Positions 22,601-32,545 of a DNA stretch of 37,788 bases are shown here, one piece after another (position 1 is the stretch's first letter; each line of letters starts with the position of its first letter). The stretch is taken from the NCBI GenBank assembly GCA_030840525.1, contig JAVEEI010000049.1:1-37788 (forward strand), read 5' to 3'. The notes beneath the pieces were generated by a model, which saw only the letters and a list, made by a program, of their open reading frames with translations, was not told where the DNA came from and did no database searches. The position numbers were made by a program, and so were the translations under genes. The stretch comes from Frankiaceae bacterium. Its GTDB lineage: Bacteria > Actinomycetota > Actinomycetes > JAFAQI01.

Positions 22601-24241
22601 ATGAGGGGTGTGCCGGTGTCTGCGCCTGCGGCGCTGAGGCTGCTCGCCGGGGCCGGTGCCGGCGTCGCGCTGTGGACCAGCCTGCCGCCGCTTTCGTGGT
22701 GGTGGGCCGCGCCGCTCGCGGTCGCGGCGGTGGCCGCCGTGGCGAGCGAGCTGACGCCGCGCGCCGCCCTGCTGTTCGGGTACGCCGTCGGCCTCGGCCA
22801 GCTCGTGCCGACGTTCGCCTTCCTGCGCGGCATCGGAGTCGACGCCTGGCTCGTCGTCGCGACCGTCTACAGCCTGTGGTTCGCGCTGCTCGGCCTCGGC
22901 CTCGCGCTCGTCGGCCGGCGCCGCTGGTGGCCCGTCGCGACGCCGTTCGTGTGGGTGGCGGTCGAGTTCGCCCGCGACCGCTGGCCGTTCGGCGGGCTGC
23001 CGTGGGGCCGGATCGCCTTCGGCCAGGCCGACGGCCCGCTGCTGCCGTGGGCCGCGGTCGGGGGAGCGCCCCTGGTGACCTTCGCCGTGGTGACGGTCGG
23101 CGCCGCGCTCGCCGCCGGCGGCCTCCTCGCCGTACGGCGGCGCGGCCCGTCGGTTCCCGCCGTCGCGGCCGTGCTGGCGGTTGGCGTCGCGCTCCTCGGC
23201 GGCGGCTGGCTCGTCCAGGTGCCAACGGGCGGCGACGGCACCCGCGGGCCGGCCCACGTCGTCGTGGCGGCGATCCAGGGCAACGTGCCGCGGCTGGGGC
23301 TCAAGGAGTTCGCCCAGCGCCGCGCCGTGACGGCCAACCACTCGGCCCAGACGCTGGCGCTGGCCGCCGACGTCGCCGCCGGCCGGGTGGCCCGCCCGGA
23401 CCTCGTCGTCTGGCCGGAGAACGCCTCGGACGACGACCCGACGACCGACCCGGTCGCCGGCGCGATGGTCAGCCGGGCCGTGGCGGCGGTCGGCGTACCG
23501 GTGCTGGTTGGAGCCGTCCTCGACGGGCCGGGGCCGGACCACGTCAGCAACGCGGCGGTCGTCTGGTCGCCGGCGACGGGGCCGGGGGAGCGCTACCTGA
23601 AGCGGCACCTCGTGCCGTTCGGCGAGTACCTCCCCTGGCGCAGCGTCCTGACCAAGCTGGTGCACCGTTTTTCTTTGATTTCCAAGGATTTCGCGGCAGG
23701 TCACCGGCCCGGTGTGCTGCGCGTGGGCCCGGCGACGATCGCCGACGTGATCTGCTTCGAGGTCGCCGACGACGGCGTGGTCCGCGACGCGGTGCGCGGC
23801 GGCGGCCGGCTGCTCGTCGTCCAGACCAACAACGCGACGTACGAGCACCGCGGCGACGACGGCCGAGGCGGGGAGACCGCCCAGCAGCTCGAGATGAGCC
23901 GGCTGCGCGCCGTCGAGCACGGGCGCGCGGTCGTGGTCGTCGCGACGAGCGGCGTGAGCGCGGTCATCCGGCCGGACGGGCGGGTCGTCGCGCGGACCGG
24001 CGTCTTCGTCCCTGCCCGGCTGGTCGCCGCGGTGCCGCTGCGCGACGGTACGACGCTCGCCGACCGGCTCGGCGCCTGGCCGGAGCGGGTCGCGGCGCTG
24101 GCCGGGCTGCTGGCCGTCGCGGGCGCGGTGTGGCCGCGCCGCCGGCAGACTGTGGGGGCGCCAGCCGGGTCCGCCGGCGTCCCGGGCCAGCCGGCGCCCG
24201 AGCCGGACGCGACCGTGACCCTCGTGGAGCCGAAGCCATGA
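22601..24241 (+). CDS. lnt: Apolipoprotein N-acyltransferase
   Basis: A 546-residue membrane protein with several N-terminal hydrophobic segments (about 8-205) and a C-terminal nitrilase-like domain (about 218-480). The catalytic triad is complete: E273 (VVWPENAS), K334 (RYLKRHLVPFGEYLP) and C385 (ADVICFEVA). Lnt adds the third acyl chain to the N-terminal cysteine of lipoproteins on the outer face of the membrane. The C-terminal tail is Pro/Ala-rich. It overlaps ppm1 by ATGA. In Mycobacterium tuberculosis the two activities are one fused polypeptide (Rv2051c); here they are separate but translationally coupled. The ATG at 22601 lacks a clear Shine-Dalgarno; a GTG at 22610 is possible. Confidence 0.95.
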   Translation: MRGVPVSAPAALRLLAGAGAGVALWTSLPPLSWWWAAPLAVAAVAAVASELTPRAALLFGYAVGLGQLVPTFAFLRGIGVDAWLVVATVYSLWFALLGLGLALVGRRRWWPVATPFVWVAVEFARDRWPFGGLPWGRIAFGQADGPLLPWAAVGGAPLVTFAVVTVGAALAAGGLLAVRRRGPSVPAVAAVLAVGVALLGGGWLVQVPTGGDGTRGPAHVVVAAIQGNVPRLGLKEFAQRRAVTANHSAQTLALAADVAAGRVARPDLVVWPENASDDDPTTDPVAGAMVSRAVAAVGVPVLVGAVLDGPGPDHVSNAAVVWSPATGPGERYLKRHLVPFGEYLPWRSVLTKLVHRFSLISKDFAAGHRPGVLRVGPATIADVICFEVADDGVVRDAVRGGGRLLVVQTNNATYEHRGDDGRGGETAQQLEMSRLRAVEHGRAVVVVATSGVSAVIRPDGRVVARTGVFVPARLVAAVPLRDGTTLADRLGAWPERVAALAGLLAVAGAVWPRRRQTVGAPAGSAGVPGQPAPEPDATVTLVEPKP

Positions 24242-24975
24242 GCGAGCGGGTGCTGGTGGTCGTCCCCACGTACAACGAGCGGGACAACCTCGACCCGGTC
24301 CTCGACCGGCTGGCGGCGGCGGTCCCGGCCGCGGACGTACTCGTCGTCGACGACGGCAGCCCGGACGGCACCGGCGACCTGGCCGACGCCCGCGCCGCGC
24401 GCGACGAGCGGGTGCACGTGCTGCACCGGGAAGCGAAGTCCGGCCTGGGCGGGGCGTACGTCGCGGGCTTCCGCTGGGGCCTCGAGCGTGGGTACGACGC
24501 GCTAGTCGAAATGGACGCGGACGGCTCGCACGCGCCCGAGCAGCTACCCGACCTGTTGGCCGCGCTGCCAACGGCGGACGTGGTGCTGGGGTCGCGGTGG
24601 GTCGAGGGCGGCGCGGTCGTCGACTGGCCGCGGCGGCGGGAGCTGCTCTCGCGCGGCGGCAACACCTACGCCCGGCTGGCGCTCGGGCTGCCGGTCCGGG
24701 ACGCGACCGGGGGATTCCGGGTGTACCGGCGGGACGTGCTCGCGGGGATGGAACTGGGCGACATCGCGTCGCAGGGGTCCTGCTTCCAGGTCGACCTCGT
24801 GTGGCGGGCCTGGCAGGCCGGGTGGCGGGTGGTGGAGGTGCCGATCACGTTCGTCGAGCGGACGGCCGGCGTCAGCAAGATGAACCAGAAGATCGTCGTC
24901 GAAGCGCTCTGGCGGGTAACCGTGTGGGCGGCAAAGTCACGCTTTCGCCCGGCGAGGTCTCGACCTCGCCGCTAG
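24238..24975 (+). CDS. ppm1: Polyprenol monophosphomannose synthase (GT2 family)
   Basis: A 245-residue glycosyltransferase family 2 protein. It opens with VLVVVPTYNERDNL and has the nucleotide-binding D38-D39 (VVDDGSPDGTG) and the metal-binding D93xD95 (EMDADGSH). Downstream are GSRWVEGG, DATGGFRVYRR and ITFVERTAGVSKM, all typical of dolichol/polyprenol-phosphate mannose synthases. It transfers mannose from GDP-mannose to polyprenyl phosphate, supplying periplasmic mannosylation of proteins and lipoglycans. There is no transmembrane segment, so it probably relies on Lnt or the lipid for membrane contact. Its stop is 2 bp from the convergent rbpA stop. The truncated GDP-mannose synthase gene at the right end of the window would make its donor. 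Confidence 0.94.
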   Translation: MSERVLVVVPTYNERDNLDPVLDRLAAAVPAADVLVVDDGSPDGTGDLADARAARDERVHVLHREAKSGLGGAYVAGFRWGLERGYDALVEMDADGSHAPEQLPDLLAALPTADVVLGSRWVEGGAVVDWPRRRELLSRGGNTYARLALGLPVRDATGGFRVYRRDVLAGMELGDIASQGSCFQVDLVWRAWQAGWRVVEVPITFVERTAGVSKMNQKIVVEALWRVTVWAAKSRFRPARSRPRR

Positions 24976-24977
24976 GT

Positions 24978-25331
24978 TCAGGCGCTCTTCTTGTGACTCT
25001 TCTGGCTGGCGTGGAGCTCGGCCAGCCGCTCGCTCAGCACGTCCTCGAGCTCGTCGATCGAGCGGCGCTCGAGCAGCATGTCCCAGTGGGTGCGGGCGAC
25101 CCGGCCCTTCTTAACCTCGGGCTGCTCGCCGTCGCGCCGCAGCGCGGGCGCACCGCAGACGCGGCACTCCCAGACGGCCGGCAGCTCGGCCTCGGAGCTC
25201 ATGGGGACGCGGGTCTCGTGGCCGTGCGGGCAGTCGAACGCGATGTCCTGGCGCGGCGCCAGGTCGGTGTTGCGGTCGGTCTCGTAACTGGTCGTCCCGA
25301 GGCGGCTGCCCCGGAGGACTCGCTCACCCAT
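24978..25331 (-). CDS. rbpA: RNA polymerase-binding protein RbpA
   Basis: A 117-residue protein starting MGERVLRGSRLGTTSYE, the N-terminal tail of RbpA. The core carries C34, H38 (DCPHGHET), C56 and C59 (WECRVCG), the zinc-ligand set of the Streptomyces protein, unlike the zinc-free mycobacterial form. KKGRVARTHWDMLLERRSIDELEDVL is the basic linker and sigma-interaction domain. RbpA binds the beta subunit and principal sigma and stabilises open complexes. The ATG at 25331 has the Shine-Dalgarno AGGAGG. A sigma-R-type promoter lies at 25366-25392. The gene converges on ppm1 with only 2 bp between stops. Confidence 0.97.
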   Translation of the reverse strand: MGERVLRGSRLGTTSYETDRNTDLAPRQDIAFDCPHGHETRVPMSSEAELPAVWECRVCGAPALRRDGEQPEVKKGRVARTHWDMLLERRSIDELEDVLSERLAELHASQKSHKKSA

Positions 25332-25365
25332 GCTTGCCTCCTGGCCGTGGACCTTCACCCGTCGT

Positions 25366-25392
25366 AACGCAGTGCGTACGTACGGGATTCCC
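25366..25392 (-). promoter_or_regulatory. Sigma-R/SigH-type promoter for rbpA
   Basis: On the minus strand, GGGAAT (25387-25392) and GTT (25366-25368) are separated by exactly 18 bp. This is the GGGAAT-N18-GTT consensus of the thiol-stress sigma factor sigma-R. The expected RNA start is about 25-30 nt before the ATG at 25331. rbpA is a known sigma-R target in Streptomyces. Confidence 0.75.
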
Positions 25393-25496
25393 CGTGTACG
25401 GAGGTAGGACGCACCAGGGGCGCCGCGGGTTCACCACGCTCAGCGTTGCGCCGATAAGCAATGTTATGTCAAGTGGTGGGAATCGGGACCCAGCCC

Positions 25497-26516
25497 CTAC
25501 CTCGGCGTGGTCGACGTCGGGGCCGGCGTTGCGCCGGGCGGCGGCGGTAGGCAGTCCACCTGGGTGTGCACGACCGTGCCGTCGGGTGCCGTCGACGGCG
25601 GCGGCGTCGGGCAGTTCGTCTGCGCCTCGTAGTTCGCCTTCTCGGCGCCGTAGTCGTCGCTGCTGATGACGTTCGCCGGCGACGGCGCCTCGATGGAGGG
25701 CATCGCGCCGCGCAAGGGCCGGAAGGTCACCCGGTCGAGCCGGTCGCTCGCGGCGTTCGCCATCGTCAGCAGCCAACGGCTCGTGACCGAGCGGATCATG
25801 CCCGAGCTGTCGAGCTGCACGACCGTCACGGGCTGCATCCCGGCCAGGTCCGGGCCGGACAGCCGGATTCGCCCGTTTCGCTCGTCGACGCTCAGGGGCG
25901 GCTCGGTGTACAGCTGGAGGAGGCCGGGAATGGCGCGCTGGACCTCCTGCCGCCTCCAGTCGGCCGTGCTCGTGCCCTGCGCCTTGGTATAGCGGACCCA
26001 CCCGATAGTCACCGGCAAGAAGCGGTCGTTTCGCTGGTCCGTGTGGACGTAGAGGACATCACCCACGGCGAGAGTCTCGACCTGGCCGTCCGGGCCGGTC
26101 TCCACCGCCAGTCCGGCGCGGCCGTCGTACGTCGTCTTGTGCGTCTCCCCGCGGCCCAGGGCCGCGCTGAAGCCCAGGTCCGGAGCCTTGGTGTTCTTCT
26201 TGCTCGGCACCCCGACCGTCGTGGTCGTGGCGACCATGCGTGCGGCCAACGTCTTGCGCAGCGCCTTCGACAGGTCGGCGAGGGCGCGCTGGCCGCTTGC
26301 CGTCGTGGACGTCACGGCGCCGGAGCCCGCGCCGTCCGCCAGCCGGGCGCCCGCCAGGACGACGCCGGCGAGTACCGCCAGCACCGAGGCGAGGGCGAGA
26401 CCCGCCTGGAGCGTCCCCCGGCGAACCTGTGCCCTGGACGGCGCCGGGAGGACGTCGAGGCGCTCAGCCCGGTCGCGGAACATCGCGGTCAGCTCGTGCT
26501 CGATCTGCTCGGTCAT
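25497..26516 (-). CDS. Single-pass membrane protein coupled to an ECF sigma factor (possible anti-sigma partner)
   Basis: A 339-residue protein with a short cytoplasmic N-terminus (1-35), one transmembrane helix (about 36-57, AGLALASVLAVLAGVVLAG), and a large outside domain. The outside part has beta-strand patterns such as GLAVETGPDGQVETLAVGDVLYVHT and VVQLDSSGMIRSVTSRW, resembling LolA/LppX/RseB-like folds. A Pro/Thr-rich tail follows with two Cys. The start ATG overlaps the sigma-factor stop (ATGA), so the pair is translationally coupled. This arrangement suggests a partner that senses the envelope and restrains the sigma factor. No zinc-binding HxxxCxxC anti-sigma motif is seen in the N-terminus, so the role is inferred from context only. 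Confidence 0.75.
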   Translation of the reverse strand: MTEQIEHELTAMFRDRAERLDVLPAPSRAQVRRGTLQAGLALASVLAVLAGVVLAGARLADGAGSGAVTSTTASGQRALADLSKALRKTLAARMVATTTTVGVPSKKNTKAPDLGFSAALGRGETHKTTYDGRAGLAVETGPDGQVETLAVGDVLYVHTDQRNDRFLPVTIGWVRYTKAQGTSTADWRRQEVQRAIPGLLQLYTEPPLSVDERNGRIRLSGPDLAGMQPVTVVQLDSSGMIRSVTSRWLLTMANAASDRLDRVTFRPLRGAMPSIEAPSPANVISSDDYGAEKANYEAQTNCPTPPPSTAPDGTVVHTQVDCLPPPPGATPAPTSTTPR

Positions 26517-27058
26517 GACACCACCTCCGCGGCCGCGGCCCACGTCTCGTCGTCTTGGCGTTGCCCGGCGAGCACGTCGCGCAGCCGGTCGAGCCCGCGG
26601 GACGCCTGGCTCTTCACCGAGCCCACCGAGCACCCCAGTGCCGCCGCCGTGTCGGCCTCGGACAGGTCCTCCCAGTAACGCAGCACCAGGACCGCCCGCA
26701 TCCGCGGCGGCAGCGACTGGACGGCGTCCCAGAGCTCGGCACGGTCGTCGTACGCCGCCGACGGGTCCGGGCCGGCCGTCTCCCCCGGCTCGCCGGCAGC
26801 GGTCAGCGCCAGCAGCGGCGCGCGCAGCCGGCGGCGCCAGAACGAGGCAGCGAGGTTGGTCAGCACCTTGCGGGCGTATGCCTGCGGCAGGTCGGCCCGC
26901 TCGATCGCGCGCCAGCGCCGGTGCACCCGCATCAACGTGACCTGTACGAGGTCGTGCGCCTCGTGCTGGTCACCGCAGAGCAGGTACGCGGTCCGCACCA
27001 GCCGCGGCCGTGCGGCGGCCGCGAAGTCGCGGAACGCCGCCTCGTCCTCCGGTCCCAT
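26513..27058 (-). CDS. ECF RNA polymerase sigma factor, SigE-family (SigE/SigM-like of streptomycetes)
   Basis: A 181-residue protein with sigma region 2 (about 9-78, including AYLLCGDQHEAHDLVQVTL and QAYARKVLTNLAASFWRRR) and region 4 (about 108-162, including LPPRMRAVLVLRYWEDLS and LGCSVGSVKSQASRGLDRLR). The linker is Pro/Ala-rich, and no extra domain is present. The ATG at 27058 has the Shine-Dalgarno GGGGAGG. Downstream overlap with the membrane protein gene suggests a sigma / membrane-partner module. It would direct RNA polymerase to a small regulon, whose promoter motif I could not find in the window. Confidence 0.93.
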   Translation of the reverse strand: MGPEDEAAFRDFAAAARPRLVRTAYLLCGDQHEAHDLVQVTLMRVHRRWRAIERADLPQAYARKVLTNLAASFWRRRLRAPLLALTAAGEPGETAGPDPSAAYDDRAELWDAVQSLPPRMRAVLVLRYWEDLSEADTAAALGCSVGSVKSQASRGLDRLRDVLAGQRQDDETWAAAAEVVS

Positions 27059-27164
27059 CCGCGTCCTCCCCTAGTCCGACATCCCTCCAGAGCCACGCGG
27101 GCGGCGAAAGGTTGAGTCGGGCGAAGCGGAAATTTCGACGCCGTACGGCGAGGGGCCTGCCACC

Positions 27165-27665
27165 ATGAAGCCGATGCCTGTCGAGCACCCGCCGATCGCG
27201 GTCGTCGACCTCGACGGCGTACTCGCCGACGTACGGCACCGGCTGCACCACATCGACGGCGCGAGCAAGGACTGGGACGCGTTCTTCGCCGGCATCCCCG
27301 ACGACCCGCCGCTCGCCGAGGGGCTCGCGGTCGTCGAGCGGCTGCTCGCGGACGGGCACGAGATCGTGTTCGTCACCGGCCGGCCGGAGCGGACCCGCGG
27401 CGACACCGAGCGCTGGCTGGCCCGACACCGGCTCCCCCGCGCCCGCGTGCTCATGCGCCGCGACGGCGACCGGCGGCCGGCCCGGCAGGTGAAGCGCGCG
27501 ATCGTCCGGCGGCTGGCCACGGACCGGACTGTCGCCGTCGTGGTCGACGATGACCCGGCCGTGTGCGACGCGCTGGAGGCCGACGGCCGGGCGGTCTATC
27601 GGGCCGACTGGATGGACCGGGCGGGCCCGCTGCACCGGGCGCAGGAAGGCGACGGTACGACCTGA
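27165..27665 (+). CDS. HAD-superfamily phosphatase, polynucleotide kinase-phosphatase-like
   Basis: A 166-residue protein with all four HAD motifs: nucleophile and acid/base D15 and D17 (VVDLDGVLAD), T71 (FVTGRP), K110 (ARQVKRAI) and the acidic pair around D128-D130 (VVVDDDPAV). It lacks a large cap domain. The layout resembles the phosphatase domain of polynucleotide kinase-phosphatases (PF-type DLDGTL...TGR), suggesting a small phosphate ester or nucleic-acid end as substrate; this is not proven. The ATG at 27165 follows GAGGGGC; the ATG at 27174 is an alternative. It is divergent from the sigma-factor gene across 106 bp. No partner gene identifies its pathway. Confidence 0.82.
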   Translation: MKPMPVEHPPIAVVDLDGVLADVRHRLHHIDGASKDWDAFFAGIPDDPPLAEGLAVVERLLADGHEIVFVTGRPERTRGDTERWLARHRLPRARVLMRRDGDRRPARQVKRAIVRRLATDRTVAVVVDDDPAVCDALEADGRAVYRADWMDRAGPLHRAQEGDGTT

Positions 27666-27703
27666 CTAGTCCGAAATCGCCCTAGCAAAACCGGGCAAGA
27701 CGT

Positions 27704-27713
27704 ACCAATTGGT
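27704..27713. promoter_or_regulatory. 10-bp palindrome in the HAD-DUF5999 intergenic region
   Basis: ACCAATTGGT is a perfect palindrome in the 197-bp space before the DUF5999 gene. This region is AT-richer than its surroundings and also carries two near-identical CCGACCGGG copies. It could be an operator. I could not fix a convincing -35/-10 pair here. Confidence 0.3.
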
Positions 27714-27862
27714 CATCTCACCCACCGGCTATCCGACCGGGACGGACGGTGCACAAATCGCCTTGACTCGCTATTCGGTTTAGCCGACCGGGTGCCGACA
27801 CTGATGTTGCCGGCGCCGAACCGACGCCGACATCGAGAAGGCTCCCCAAGGGAGGCACCACG

Positions 27863-28069
27863 ATGTGCCGGCACCAGCCCTCCTGCCCCGCGGCCGACGC
27901 GTCGGACCGCGACGCGGCCCGCGTCGTGTCCAGCCACCCCGAGCAAGGCTGGAGCCTGCTCTGCAACGGCATCGTGCTCTTCGAGGACTCCGGCGAGATC
28001 CTCCCCGACGGCCAGGTCATCGCCCCGCGCCAGCGCTGCGCCCCGCGCGCCGCCCCGTCCGCCGCCTAG
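27863..28069 (+). CDS. DUF5999 family small protein
   Basis: A 68-residue protein opening MCRHQPSCP, with HPEQGWSLLCNGIVLFEDSGE and LPDGQVIAP. This is the pattern of DUF5999, a small actinobacterial family often found next to unrelated genes and of unknown function. Three cysteines and two His in the N-terminal half could bind a metal. The ATG follows AAGGGAGGCACC. Its stop is 16 bp from the convergent gcvP stop, leaving little room for a terminator. Confidence 0.85.
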   Translation: MCRHQPSCPAADASDRDAARVVSSHPEQGWSLLCNGIVLFEDSGEILPDGQVIAPRQRCAPRAAPSAA

Positions 28070-28085
28070 CCGGTAGCCCCGACCC

Positions 28086-30926
<2,841 letters not shown>

Positions 30927-30992
30927 GGAGCCTCCTGGCGTTCGCGCGCCGTGCGGCGGACCGGGTTCCGCGGCACAGCCCGGACTGCGGGC

Positions 30993-31185
30993 TCCCCCTC
31001 TGTCATCGGGACCTGAGAGCTTCGGCGCCGGCGTACCGGCGACTTGCCCCGTCGGTGGGGCGCGCGAGCGCCCGCTTTCCAGAGTGCCCTGACCCGTGCG
31101 GTCCGCTGGCCTGAGAGGTTCCGGGGAGGTTGCTCCTTCGGCGCCCCGGTCTGGCGCGCCGGGGTCTCTCCCGCGCGGGATCGGC
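30993..31185 (-). ncRNA. Tandem glycine riboswitch controlling gcvP
   Basis: Read on the minus strand, aptamer 1 contains GCGGGAGAGACC, GCCGAAGGAGCAACCTCC and AACCTCTCAGGC. Aptamer 2 contains GGCACTCTGGAAAGCG, CACCGACGGGGCAAGTC and GCCGAAGCTCTCAGG, ending GACAGAGGGG. These are the hallmark conserved segments of gcvT-type glycine aptamers, joined by a short linker. Just after aptamer 2, GGAGCC (30990-30995) is complementary to GGCTCC (30927-30932), which abuts the gcvP AGGAGG. Glycine-dependent exposure of the ribosome-binding site is therefore possible. No T-run terminator is visible, which favours translational control. Exact ends are approximate. Confidence 0.93.
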
Positions 31186-31242
31186 AGGCGGATTCACGCT
31201 ACCAGCGTGCGGGCGCGGTCCGGCGCCGGACGCGCCGGGCGG

Positions 31243-31797
31243 TCAGGCGCTGGTACGGCGCTGCCGGCGGGCGGCGAGCTCGTCGGTGCCGGGCACCCCG
31301 GCGTCGGCGGCACGCTCGGCCGGCAGCTCGGCGAGCGAGCCCTCGACCTCGCGGACGACCCGGCCCACCGCGATGCCGAAGACACCCTGGCCGCCCTGCA
31401 CGAGGTCGACCACCTCGTCCGGCGAGGTGCACTCGTAGACGGTCGTGCCGTCGCTCATCAGCGTGATCTGGGTAAGGTCGGCGACGCCCCGCTCGCGCAG
31501 GTGGTTGACCGCGGTGCGGATGTTCTGCAGCGAGACGCCGGTGTCGAGCAGCCGCTTGACGACCTTGAGCATGAGGATGTCGCGGAACGAGTAGAGCCGC
31601 TGCGAGCCGGAGCCGTGCGCCGGGCGCACCGACGGCACGACGAGCTCGGTGCGGGCCCAGTAGTCGAGCTGCCGGTAGGTGATGCCGGCGGCGGTGCAGG
31701 CGGTCTGGCCGCGGTAGCCGACGCCCTCGGCGGGGGCGGCCTCCTGAAGCCCGAAAAGCGCGCCCTGGTGCCCGCCGTCGCCGCTGTCCTTCACCAT
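31243..31797 (-). CDS. MerR-family regulator (Rv1830/ResR-McdR-like)
   Basis: A 184-residue protein with an N-terminal MerR winged helix-turn-helix (about 30-100: ACTAAGITYRQLDYWARTELVVPS, SFRDILMLKVVKRLLDTGVSLQNI) and a helical tail. The tail lacks the cysteines of metal-sensing MerR proteins. Position between gcvP and the DUF151 gene matches mycobacterial Rv1830, a regulator tied to growth and cell division. A good promoter lies at 31846-31874. The ATG at 31797 has only a weak Shine-Dalgarno (AAGGCGG). The stop at 31243 is about 58 bp before the riboswitch, so read-through into gcvP is possible. Confidence 0.9.
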   Translation of the reverse strand: MVKDSGDGGHQGALFGLQEAAPAEGVGYRGQTACTAAGITYRQLDYWARTELVVPSVRPAHGSGSQRLYSFRDILMLKVVKRLLDTGVSLQNIRTAVNHLRERGVADLTQITLMSDGTTVYECTSPDEVVDLVQGGQGVFGIAVGRVVREVEGSLAELPAERAADAGVPGTDELAARRQRRTSA

Positions 31798-31845
31798 TGC
31801 CGCCGCCTTCGTGGGGAAACTTCACCGGTGCAATTCCGGGCCTCG

Positions 31846-31874
31846 ACGGTAGGCCGCGCGACGATCGCCGTCAA
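31846..31874 (-). promoter_or_regulatory. Sigma-A-like promoter for the MerR gene
   Basis: On the minus strand, TTGACG (-35, 31869-31874) and TACCGT (-10, 31846-31851) are exactly 17 bp apart. Just upstream, CTCAACC (near 31878) and GGTTGAG (near 31914) form an inverted pair, a plausible autoregulatory site for a MerR protein. Confidence 0.65.
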
Positions 31875-31944
31875 TCCTCAACCCCGCGTGTCAGAAGTCT
31901 CCAGTAGAGGTGGAGGTTGAGCCTGGTCGAGGGTGAGGGTGCGC

Positions 31945-32460
31945 TCAGTTGCCCTGTTCGCTGCCGGTCTCGAAGTCTTCCGGCGACACCTGGTCGAGGA
32001 ACTCCTTGAACCGCTCGACGACGTCGCCGTCCTCGTCCTCGTCGGTGTCGTCCGGGATGGCGACGCCGGCCTCCGCCAGCACCGACTCCTCGGCGTAGAT
32101 CGGCGTACCGGTGCGCATCGCCAGCGCGATCGCGTCGGACGGGCGGGCGGAGACGGTCGCGCCGGAGTTGAAGGTGAGGTCGGCGTAGAAGATGCCGTCG
32201 CGCAGATCGGTGATCGTGACGGAGCTGAGGTCGGTGCCGAGCGCGCCGATGACGTCCTTAAGCAGGTCGTGCGTCAGCGGCCGGGCCGGGGTGACGCCCT
32301 GCTGCGCGAACGCGATCGCGGTCGCCTCGACCGCGCCGATCCAGATCGGCAGGTAGCGGTCGCCTTCGGCTTCCTTGAGCAGCACGATCGGCTGATTGGA
32401 GGGGAGCTCGACCCGCACCCCGACCACGGTCAGTTCGTGAGTCAGCTCGTGCACCCGCAC
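31945..32460 (-). CDS. DUF151 / bifunctional-nuclease-family protein (Rv1829-like)
   Basis: A 171-residue protein with the DUF151 core: VVGVRVELPSNQPIVLLKEA, YLPIWIGAVEATAIAFA, RPLTHDLLKDVI, and VSARPSDAIALAMRTGTPIY. An acidic C-terminal tail follows (DDTDEDEDGD). Plant and bacterial members are reported as bifunctional nucleases, but the actinobacterial proteins have no settled role. The GTG at 32460 has GGGGAG almost touching it; the in-frame GTG at 32454 has better spacing (about 7 nt) and may be the real start. It lies between the two MerR genes, as in mycobacteria, 85 bp after ftsR. Confidence 0.93.
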   Translation of the reverse strand: MRVHELTHELTVVGVRVELPSNQPIVLLKEAEGDRYLPIWIGAVEATAIAFAQQGVTPARPLTHDLLKDVIGALGTDLSSVTITDLRDGIFYADLTFNSGATVSARPSDAIALAMRTGTPIYAEESVLAEAGVAIPDDTDEDEDGDVVERFKEFLDQVSPEDFETGSEQGN

Positions 32461-32545
32461 ACTCCCCGTCGCGCCCGTCCAGGAGGACGCGGCCCACGCT
32501 ACACCGGTACGGCGGGCTGCCCGGGGCGTTTGGAAAGGCGGCCGG

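Noticed and set aside
25450-25480. A second rbpA promoter based on TTGACA around 25467-25472 (minus strand)
   Set aside because: No acceptable -10 box lies 16-19 bp downstream; the TTATCG present is only 9 bp away.
27763-27785. Sigma-A promoter TTGACT before the DUF5999 gene
   Set aside because: The nearest TANNNT-like sequences are at unsuitable spacing (about 9-12 bp), so no promoter is assigned.
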